Source: Desulfobacteraceae bacterium UBA5616 (GTDB lineage: Bacteria; Desulfobacterota; Desulfobacteria; Desulfobacterales; UBA5616). From it: a stretch of DNA of 36,861 bases. Each line of letters opens with the position of its first letter. Within the stretch, counting starts at the first letter, position 1. The notes beneath the pieces are model-generated. The model was given only the letters and a program-made list of their open reading frames with translations. It was not told the DNA's origin and searched no databases. Below, in pieces: positions 7,748-14,491 of this stretch. A program made the position numbers and the translations under genes. The DNA lies in NCBI GenBank assembly GCA_002423615.1, contig DIKO01000110.1, forward strand, positions 29,508 to 66,368. The letters are read 5' to 3'.

Positions 7748-8698
7748 TTGCATAATCAAAAACCCTTGAATGGTCAACCACTGAAAACGCTTTGCGATAA
7801 AATACCGTCCGGGGAAAATTACTTCAAAACCCGTGATCACGTTTCCATCCGATATGGGATATGGCCCTGCGGAAAAAAGCGCCTGGGCACCGTTCTTTTG
7901 CTGGCAGGCCGATCGGAGTTTATGGAGAAATATGCCGAACCCGTTGGCGGCCTGACGAAACGGGGATATGATGTTTACTCCCTGGACTGGCGGGGTCAGG
8001 GGCTGTCGGACAGGGCGTTGCCCGATCGTCATAAGGGGCATGTCGGCGATTTCAACGATTTCGTCCGGGATTTGAGAGAATTTTACGACAGGATCCTTGA
8101 GCCCGCTGTTTCACGGCCGTTGATCCTTCTGGCGCACTCCATGGGCGGTCATGTGGCTGTCCGGTTTGCTCATGATTTTCCCGGCGCCGTGGATCGGATG
8201 ATCCTTTCTTCCCCCATGCTGGGCATTAATTTCAGCCCTGTACCGAAGTTTCTGGTCCGGTGCCTGGTTCGTGTAATGTCCATGGGGGGGCTGTCCAGGG
8301 CCTACGCGCCGGGGAACGGACCGTATCGGGTTTCACGGCAGCGGTTCAAAAACAACCCGCTGACCTCGGATTACCATCGTTTTATGGATCATGTCGATGC
8401 CGTTAAACGGAATCCGGATCTTGCCGTGGGGGGCGTGACTTACGGGTGGCTGGCGGCGGCGCTGGATTCCATCGATCTGGTGGGCCGGCCGGGTTACGCC
8501 GAAGCCGTCAAAACGCCCACCCTGATGGCCATTGCCGAAAATGACCGGATCGTGAGCCGAAAGGCACAGGAAACCTTATGTGCCCGGATGCCCTTTTGCA
8601 CCACGCGGCTCATCCGGAAGGCAAGGCATGAAATTTTAAAGGAAAACGACGACGTTCAACAACAGTTTTGGCAGGCATTTGACGCGTTCGGGAGTTGA
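7748..8698 (+). CDS. Alpha/beta hydrolase, lysophospholipase/monoacylglycerol lipase type
   Basis: The 316-residue protein is a serine hydrolase of the PldB/monoglyceride lipase group. The nucleophile elbow AHSMGGH places the serine at 131. D266 (AENDRIV) and H294 (KARHEIL) complete the triad. The WRGQGLSD loop at 81-88 is typical of this group, which cleaves lysophospholipids or monoacylglycerols. No ATG exists before the conserved region. The in-frame TTG at 7748 is the best start because the frame is closed by TAA at 7721, but its ribosome-binding site is weak. No signal peptide is seen. A strong promoter lies just upstream. The LysM protein gene begins 57 bases downstream on the same strand. 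Confidence 0.9.
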   Translation: MHNQKPLNGQPLKTLCDKIPSGENYFKTRDHVSIRYGIWPCGKKRLGTVLLLAGRSEFMEKYAEPVGGLTKRGYDVYSLDWRGQGLSDRALPDRHKGHVGDFNDFVRDLREFYDRILEPAVSRPLILLAHSMGGHVAVRFAHDFPGAVDRMILSSPMLGINFSPVPKFLVRCLVRVMSMGGLSRAYAPGNGPYRVSRQRFKNNPLTSDYHRFMDHVDAVKRNPDLAVGGVTYGWLAAALDSIDLVGRPGYAEAVKTPTLMAIAENDRIVSRKAQETLCARMPFCTTRLIRKARHEILKENDDVQQQFWQAFDAFGS

Positions 8699-8755
8699 GG
8701 TTTTATCTGGGAACCATTTGTTTGGGCAACAATCGATTAAAGGTGGAGGTTGAAA

Positions 8756-9565
8756 ATGGATGACAAGGAAATTCGTGACCGCGAGAAAACCCTGGAAGAA
8801 ATAGATGAAGAAGACCTTGAAGAATTTGACCCGGACGAAGAGTATGAGCTTTTCGAGGAGGGCCGGGGAAAACCATTTGAGTCCCGAGAGGATCAGGAAA
8901 CAGAAGAGGCGGGCGATGAACCGGATGATACCGACCCGGATGAACTGGACGAGGAAATGGCGTATGAATCGGCCCGTAACAGGAACGAAGGCCTTCTTTC
9001 AAGGCTGTTCCAGGCTCCACGGGTGTCCGCCGGATGGATCGGGCTGTTATTGATAATTTTGATTATGCTGGTCCTGTTTATGCCGAGGGGGAGCCGGAAA
9101 TCCGATGACGGTGATCTCCAGACCATCAACATGAGAATCGGCTACCTGGAGGAGCAGTTGGCGGGTTTGGCGACCCTGGCCCAGCGCGTTGATGAACTCC
9201 AGATGAAATCAGGTCCGGAAAATGAAAGACGGATTGCGGACAGAATGGACAATCTGGAAAAGACCCTGGCGGCCATGACGGGCCAACTCCAGGGCGATTT
9301 GGAGGCCATCCGGAAAAAGCTCGCGGCCCCGGCCCCAAAACCAGCCAAAACCGTTCAGAAGGCGGAGCCCGGGCCAAAGGCGCAGGCGCCCGCCGCCAAA
9401 ACCAAAACCGCGGATACGGCTAAATATTATACGGTGAAAAAAGGGGAAAACCTCTTTCGGATTGCGCTGAACCACGGGCTGACGGAAGCTCAGTTGCTGT
9501 CCTTGAACGGCCTCAATGCGGGGGTGGTGATTCATCCGGGGCAGAAATTGAAGGTGAGCCGGTAG
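8756..9565 (+). CDS. Membrane-anchored LysM domain protein with acidic N-terminus
   Basis: The 269-residue protein has a very acidic N-terminal region (1-80, rich in Glu and Asp) and a single membrane segment at about 93-110 (GWIGLLLIILIMLVLFM). A predicted coiled coil spans about 120-190, followed by an Ala/Pro/Lys linker (190-220). The C-terminal LysM domain is at 224-268 and starts KYYTVKKGENLFRIA. LysM binds peptidoglycan N-acetylglucosamine, so the C-terminus should be periplasmic and the acidic tail cytoplasmic, like a tether between the membrane and the wall. GGAGG at 8745-8749 supports ATG 8756; an upstream TTG at 8750 is too close to it. The membrane topology is inferred. Confidence 0.88.
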   Translation: MDDKEIRDREKTLEEIDEEDLEEFDPDEEYELFEEGRGKPFESREDQETEEAGDEPDDTDPDELDEEMAYESARNRNEGLLSRLFQAPRVSAGWIGLLLIILIMLVLFMPRGSRKSDDGDLQTINMRIGYLEEQLAGLATLAQRVDELQMKSGPENERRIADRMDNLEKTLAAMTGQLQGDLEAIRKKLAAPAPKPAKTVQKAEPGPKAQAPAAKTKTADTAKYYTVKKGENLFRIALNHGLTEAQLLSLNGLNAGVVIHPGQKLKVSR

Positions 9566-9567
9566 GC

Positions 9568-9660
9568 CTAAAGGACAATGCCGTCATCTTCAATGCCCTG
9601 ATATATCAGCTCGAGTTGCCGGCCGCGGGATTCCACATTAAGCTTCCTCAGGAACTGAAC
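9568..9660 (-). pseudogene. Possible remnant of a LuxR-type HTH protein (C-terminal tail)
   Basis: Between the LysM gene and the antiporter gene, the minus strand reads SHVQFLRKLNVESRGRQLEL followed by about 12 more residues and a TAG at 9568-9570. The segment HVxxLRKLNVxSRxQ is very close to the end of the LuxR/GerE helix-turn-helix. The frame is closed by a TGA about 30 bases upstream, inside the antiporter coding region, and has no start codon. It would therefore be the 3' scrap of a lost regulator. The match rests on about 16 residues and may be chance. Confidence 0.35.
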
Positions 9661-11358
9661 ATGGGAGAAATGACCTCACAAAACATGGTCGTGATGTTGA
9701 TGTCCCTGGGAATTCTTCTGGGTGTTGCCCGCATTCTGGGCGAGGTGGCCCAGCGGATGCATCAGCCGTCCATTCTGGGAGAACTCCTGGCGGGCGTTCT
9801 GCTGGGCCCCACCGTTCTGGGAAATCTGGCGCCCGATCTTCTTGCCTTTCTGTTTCCCATGCAAGGCCCGAACGCCGTTGCACTGGAGGCCGTCACCTCC
9901 CTGTCGATTGTTTTTTTTCTCCTGGTGGCCGGCATGGAGGTGGACCTGTCCACCATATGGAAACAGGGCCGGATCGGTCTTAAAGTCGGATTGTCCAGCA
10001 TTGTTCTGCCTTTTTTTATCGGTTTTGTCGTGGCGTTTATTCTTCCCCAGGCCATGGGGCGTCATCCAGGGTCGGACCCCCTGGTTTTCGCCCTGTTTTT
10101 TGCCACGGCCCTGGCCATATCCGCATTGCCCATTATTGCCAAAACCCTGATGGACATGGGGTTGTATCGCAGCGATTTCGGAATGGTCGTGATCAGCGCC
10201 GCGATTTTCAACGACATCGTCGGATGGCTGGTCTTCGCCGTTATCCTTGGCCTGATGGGCGTTTCACCGGGGAATTCGAATCACATCCTGATGACCATCA
10301 GCCTGACCCTGACATTTGCCGCGGTTATATTGACATTCGGCCGATGGATGATCCATAAGATTCTGCCCTTTTTACAGGCCTACACCCAATGGCCGGCAGG
10401 AGTTCTGGGCTTTGCGGCTACGCTGGCCCTTTTCGGGGCGGCCTTCACGGAATGGATCGGGGTCCATGCGATTTTCGGCTCATTTTTTGTAGGTGTTGCC
10501 ATCGGCGACTCTTATCACCTGCGGGAGCGGACCCGGACGACGATAAAACATTTCGTGTCTTTTATCTTCGCCCCCCTGTTTTTTGCCGGCATCGGCCTTA
10601 AAGTGAATTTTTTGACACATTTTGATCTTTTTCTGGTCGTTGCGGTGTTGATCATATCCTGCTCATCCAAACTTGCCGGCGGGATGGTTGGGGCCAGATG
10701 GGGGGGGGTGCAGAAAAAAGAAGCCTGGGCGGTTGGGTTTGCCATGAATTCCCAGGGGGCCATGGGAATCATCCTCGGGTTGCTGGCACTGAATGCCGGT
10801 GTGATTCGTCAGCGGCTCTTCGTGGCCCTGGTCATCATGGCCATTGTGACGTCCATGTTGAGCGGTCCGATGGTAAGGCTTATCTTAAAGCCCGCCAGGA
10901 AGCGGCGGCTTCAGGATGCCCTCTCATCCAGACTGTACGTGCGGAATCTCAGGGCCGTAACGCCTCGCGAGGCCATTCATGAGTTGACGCTGGCAACGGC
11001 TGAACCAGCTGGAATGAATGGGGATCTTCTTGAGAAAGCCGTATGCGATCGCGAGGATGCCTTAAGCACCGGTATCGGCAGGGGCGTTGCGCTTCCCCAC
11101 GCCAGGATCGATGGATTGAAGAGATCGATCGTGGCCGTGGGGATTTCGGATTCGGGCATCGACTTCGACGCCCCGGACGACAAACTGGCCCATATAATTT
11201 TTCTGGTACTTACACCCACACAGGATTACAGCGCCCAACTGGAATTTGCCTCCGAAATCGCCGGGTTGTTTCAAGATCCCGGTATGTTGGACCGCCTGTT
11301 GAAGGCCAAAACCTATACGGATTTTTTATCGGCAATCAAAAGCATCCCCGGAGAATAG
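9661..11358 (+). CDS. CPA2 cation/proton antiporter fused to a PTS EIIA domain
   Basis: The 565-residue protein joins two modules. Residues 1 to about 410 form a KefB/NapA-like sodium/proton exchanger with about 12 membrane helices, including QPSILGELLAGVLLGPTVLG near the start and FNDIVGW mid-membrane, where the Asp is the expected transport residue. Residues from about 425 to 560 form a type-2 PTS EIIA domain with the phosphorylation-site context GVALPHAR, giving H480. The fusion suggests that ion exchange is gated by phosphotransfer or by an EIIA-like ligand site. No other PTS gene is in the window. AGGA at 9650-9653 lies 7 bases before ATG 9661; a TTG at 9616 is less likely. The transported ion is unknown. 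Confidence 0.9.
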   Translation: MGEMTSQNMVVMLMSLGILLGVARILGEVAQRMHQPSILGELLAGVLLGPTVLGNLAPDLLAFLFPMQGPNAVALEAVTSLSIVFFLLVAGMEVDLSTIWKQGRIGLKVGLSSIVLPFFIGFVVAFILPQAMGRHPGSDPLVFALFFATALAISALPIIAKTLMDMGLYRSDFGMVVISAAIFNDIVGWLVFAVILGLMGVSPGNSNHILMTISLTLTFAAVILTFGRWMIHKILPFLQAYTQWPAGVLGFAATLALFGAAFTEWIGVHAIFGSFFVGVAIGDSYHLRERTRTTIKHFVSFIFAPLFFAGIGLKVNFLTHFDLFLVVAVLIISCSSKLAGGMVGARWGGVQKKEAWAVGFAMNSQGAMGIILGLLALNAGVIRQRLFVALVIMAIVTSMLSGPMVRLILKPARKRRLQDALSSRLYVRNLRAVTPREAIHELTLATAEPAGMNGDLLEKAVCDREDALSTGIGRGVALPHARIDGLKRSIVAVGISDSGIDFDAPDDKLAHIIFLVLTPTQDYSAQLEFASEIAGLFQDPGMLDRLLKAKTYTDFLSAIKSIPGE

Positions 11359-11370
11359 AATACCAAAACG

Positions 11371-11931
11371 TCATTTCGGGATTTTGGGTTTAAAAGTCAC
11401 CGACGGCATGACCCGTTCCGAATATTTAAAGCCTTCGGCATGGGTACAGGAGCCGTATTTTGCGGTAAGGTCATCCAGTTCCCCGGCATCCAGGGCCCGG
11501 GTGGGGCATGCTTCCACACAGGATGGCAGTTTGCCCTGTTCCCACCGGTCCACGCAGAAATTGCATTTTATCATTTTGGCGCCGGCGGTTTCACCGAACT
11601 GGGGCGCATCATAAGGGCATGCCTTAAGGCACTTGACATCGCAGGCTTGATTCCCCAGACAGGCGTTTTCGTCCACCAGGACGATACCGTCTTTATCCCT
11701 TTTTGAAATCGCCTTGACCGGGCAGGCCGGCATACACACCGGGTCCTTGCAATGCCAGCAGGGCGACACCAGATATCCGACGAAAACATCGGGAAATTTC
11801 CCCTTTTCCGTATACGCGAGCCGCATCCATTTTTCAGGCCCGGCGTCAATGTCATGCCAGTCTTTGCAGGCCACCTGGCAGGCACCGCATCCGGTGCAAC
11901 GGGTCTGATCGAAATAAAAACCGATTTGCAT
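11371..11931 (-). CDS. DmsB-like four-cluster ferredoxin subunit of a molybdoenzyme
   Basis: The 186-residue protein has sixteen cysteines in four groups: 12/15/18/22, 58/61/66/70, 91/97/101/105 and 123/126/138/142, plus a lone C162. This is the pattern of the electron-transfer subunit of DMSO-reductase-family enzymes, binding four [4Fe-4S] clusters. The third group reads CLGNQACDVKCLKACP, with spacing CX5CX3CX3C in place of the usual CX2CX2CX3C. It lies 50 bases after the catalytic subunit gene in the same direction and surely forms a complex with it. There is no signal peptide, so it is cytoplasmic. No membrane-anchor gene follows; the next gene is convergent. The electron partner is therefore unknown. 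Confidence 0.92.
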   Translation of the reverse strand: MQIGFYFDQTRCTGCGACQVACKDWHDIDAGPEKWMRLAYTEKGKFPDVFVGYLVSPCWHCKDPVCMPACPVKAISKRDKDGIVLVDENACLGNQACDVKCLKACPYDAPQFGETAGAKMIKCNFCVDRWEQGKLPSCVEACPTRALDAGELDDLTAKYGSCTHAEGFKYSERVMPSVTFKPKIPK

Positions 11932-11981
11932 GGTTTAACCTCCCTGTTTGGAACCCGAATCCCTCCGGGCGAAAAATTCGC

Positions 11982-14192
11982 TTAAGATGCCTTGGCCACC
12001 TCAACGAGAAGTGTGTTCAAGGTCGACGCCCCGCCTTTGGAAAATTCATCCCTGGTCAGCACATTGGCGCAACCGCCGCGGCATATCCCCATATCATCCG
12101 GATGATACCAGACGCCTTCGAACACGCACACGACTCCCGGGATAATCCGTTCGGTGACCCAGGCGGGAATTGCGATTTTTCCCCGATCGTTAAAAACGTA
12201 AACTTCATCGCCGTTCCGGATGCCCCTGGGTGCGGCATCCACGGGATTGATCCAGGCCCGGTGGGGATCCACTTCCTTCAGCCAGTCGACATTCCCCAGA
12301 TGGGAATGGACGCGGTTTTTGCCATGGGGGGTCAACATCTGCAAAGGGTATTTCCGGGCCAGGGGATCATCGACGTTTTCCCAGGTGGGAACGTATTTGG
12401 GCACCGGCGGGCAAAGGGGGTCGTTTAAATCCGCCACCCGCTGGGAGAAAATCTCAATTTTACCGGACGGGGTTTCAAAGGGATGATGTTCAAGGTCTTC
12501 GATCTGGTCCTTGAAGGCGATGATGGGCTCGCTGAGTTTAACCCGGAAGATGCCTTCTTCCCTGAACTTGTCGTAGTCCTTGATCTGATGTCCGGTTTCG
12601 GGGTTTTTCTCTACAAATGCCCGGAGCCACTGATCTTCGGTGGCCGGGTTGAAATCATCATACCCCATCCGCGCGGCCAGTTCGCAGATCATTTCAAAAT
12701 CCGATTTGCACTCCCCCGGGGGATCCACAGCCTTGTTGACGTGGGTGTAGTATGGACCCGAAGGCCACGGCCGGGTAAGGTCGTTTCTTTCGGTGACATG
12801 GGATGCGGGCAGAAGGATGTCGGCATACCGGGCCGTGGGCGTCATGAAAAGCTCGTTGACAACGGTAAACTCCACTTGAGAGAGTGCCCTTGCGGACTTG
12901 TTGGTGTTGGCGAGCTGGTTCAGGAAATTATTGCACATAAACCAGGCCATTTTGACATCAAAGGGGTACCCCCCGGATTTTCCCTTGAGCATGGCATCAA
13001 ACATCTTGTTGGTATGAACCCGCCTTGCCGTTCGAAGCCGCAGATCCAGGGTTCCTTTGATGGACGGGGCTCCGGCTTCCACCGGGTTTTTCATTCCGGG
13101 AATGCCGGATGAGCGGAACATGTGCCCGACGGGGATCCCCATGAGGCCTCCCCCGGCGCTGCCCCCTTTTTTACCGACATTTCCCGTCATGGCGGAAAGG
13201 GTCATGGCGCACCGGTTGTACTGCTCGCCCATCGCGCTCCGGGCCGGGCCCTGGCAGTCCATCAGGGCGGCCGGCCGGGTAGTGGCGTATTCCCTGGCAA
13301 GGGACTCGATCGTTCCGGCCGGGACCATGGTGATCTTTTCGGCCCATTCGGGTGTTTTGGGGATACCGTCCTCGATGCCCAGGACATAGTCCGAAAACCT
13401 GTCGAACCCGGTGGTGTATTTGTCCAGAAAAGCCCGGTCGTGGAGGTTGTCCCTGATGATGACATAAGCCATTGCGACCATCATGGCGGTATCCGTGCCC
13501 GGCTTGATGGGAATCCACTGGTCCCCGAGGGTGGCCGCAGAGTCGTGATACCGGGGATCGATGCAGACGATTCTGATGCCGGCTTCCTTTGCCTTGATGA
13601 GATGATAGGTGGTGTTGGTGCCGGAGATCATCCGGGCAGGGTCCCATCCCCACATGATGATGAGCTTTGAATTCAACAGATCGTCCCGGCTGTGGCCCAC
13701 CATCACCGACCCGTACTGGGTCATGACCGCCCATACCGCGCCCTCGGAAGAAACGTTGCCGTAATGGGTGGAGTACCCCCCGAAACGGGACAGGAGACGG
13801 GCAAGGGCCGGGCCGCCGTTGTGGAGGGCGCCCAGATAGCCCCCGCCGGACGCGAGAAATATGCTCTCGTTCCCATAGGTGTTTTTGGTGAAATTCAGTT
13901 TTTCGATAATCGTGTCATAGGCTTCATCCCATGAAATTCTTTCAAATTCGCCTTTTCCCTTGGCCCCTGTTCGTTTCATGGGGTATTTGAGCCGGTCGGG
14001 ATGATGAACTTCCTTGCGGATGGCCCTGCACCTCAGGCAGGTTCGTAACTGGGCGTCCGTGTCCGGGATATCATCCCCTTCGACCCGAATGATTTTGTTG
14101 TCTCTGACATGGAGCTTCAGCGGGCACCGCCCGCCGCAGTCAAAGGCCGAAGTGGTTCTGACGATTCTGGTGCTGTTTTCGATCGGGCTCAT
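11982..14192 (-). CDS. Molybdopterin oxidoreductase catalytic subunit, DmsA-like, cytoplasmic
   Basis: The 736-residue protein belongs to the DMSO reductase family. It carries an N-terminal iron-sulfur segment (DCGGRCPL at 18-25 and CLRCR at 52-56), then PDRLKYPMKR, the bis-MGD domains, and a C-terminal dinucleotide-binding domain. The likely metal ligand is Ser148 or Ser149 in HYGNVSSEGAVW. There is no twin-arginine signal, so the enzyme is cytoplasmic, unlike E. coli DmsA. Of the usual four N-terminal cluster cysteines the first is replaced by Ser15, while an additional C55 is present. A strong AAGGAGGG ribosome site precedes the ATG. The reaction cannot be named from sequence; reduction of an S-oxide or N-oxide, or a hydroxyl transfer, are possibilities. 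Confidence 0.92.
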   Translation of the reverse strand: MSPIENSTRIVRTTSAFDCGGRCPLKLHVRDNKIIRVEGDDIPDTDAQLRTCLRCRAIRKEVHHPDRLKYPMKRTGAKGKGEFERISWDEAYDTIIEKLNFTKNTYGNESIFLASGGGYLGALHNGGPALARLLSRFGGYSTHYGNVSSEGAVWAVMTQYGSVMVGHSRDDLLNSKLIIMWGWDPARMISGTNTTYHLIKAKEAGIRIVCIDPRYHDSAATLGDQWIPIKPGTDTAMMVAMAYVIIRDNLHDRAFLDKYTTGFDRFSDYVLGIEDGIPKTPEWAEKITMVPAGTIESLAREYATTRPAALMDCQGPARSAMGEQYNRCAMTLSAMTGNVGKKGGSAGGGLMGIPVGHMFRSSGIPGMKNPVEAGAPSIKGTLDLRLRTARRVHTNKMFDAMLKGKSGGYPFDVKMAWFMCNNFLNQLANTNKSARALSQVEFTVVNELFMTPTARYADILLPASHVTERNDLTRPWPSGPYYTHVNKAVDPPGECKSDFEMICELAARMGYDDFNPATEDQWLRAFVEKNPETGHQIKDYDKFREEGIFRVKLSEPIIAFKDQIEDLEHHPFETPSGKIEIFSQRVADLNDPLCPPVPKYVPTWENVDDPLARKYPLQMLTPHGKNRVHSHLGNVDWLKEVDPHRAWINPVDAAPRGIRNGDEVYVFNDRGKIAIPAWVTERIIPGVVCVFEGVWYHPDDMGICRGGCANVLTRDEFSKGGASTLNTLLVEVAKAS

Positions 14193-14328
14193 GATTTCCC
14201 TCCTTTCCCGGGGAAAATCCGGGAGAGAAATGGGTTAAGGGATCCATTTTCTGCGCATATCGAGGATAATCGGTTTTTCGCTGAATGGCGGCTGGAAATC
14301 GGATGTCCTGTACGGGTAATTTTTCATA

Positions 14329-14342
14329 AACCATAAATGGTT
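14329..14342. promoter_or_regulatory. Candidate operator palindrome between divergent redox genes
   Basis: AACCATAAATGGTT is a perfect six-base inverted repeat with a two-base spacer. It lies in the 299-base divergent region, 137 bases before the molybdoenzyme start and 61 bases upstream of the -35 of the thioredoxin reductase promoter. A binding site for a dimeric regulator is plausible; no regulator gene is adjacent. Confidence 0.35.
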
Positions 14343-14402
14343 ATATTTCGTTTTGCAACAGGGTTTTTTCAACAGGTGAAAAACGCCGAATGTCGATGAA
14401 TA

Positions 14403-14431
14403 TTGACACCAACGGCCGATTTTACTAAATT
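14403..14431 (+). promoter_or_regulatory. Sigma-70-type promoter for the thioredoxin reductase fusion
   Basis: A perfect TTGACA at 14403-14408 is followed after 17 bases by TAAATT at 14426-14431, matching the -10 consensus at four of six positions. Transcription would begin near 14438, giving a leader of about 54 bases that ends in a good AAGGAG ribosome site before ATG 14492. Confidence 0.55.
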
Positions 14432-14491
14432 TAAGCGTACGTTCTGCATGATGGATAAACCTTTTTCGAATCTGATCACAAAGGAGACGCC

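Noticed and set aside
9616..9660. TTG at 9616 as start of the antiporter
   Set aside because: The extra 15 residues are not antiporter-like, ATG 9661 has a ribosome site, and the stretch reads better as a minus-strand relic.
11982..14192. Possible selenocysteine in the molybdoenzyme
   Set aside because: The frame is uninterrupted, and the metal-ligand position is occupied by Ser.
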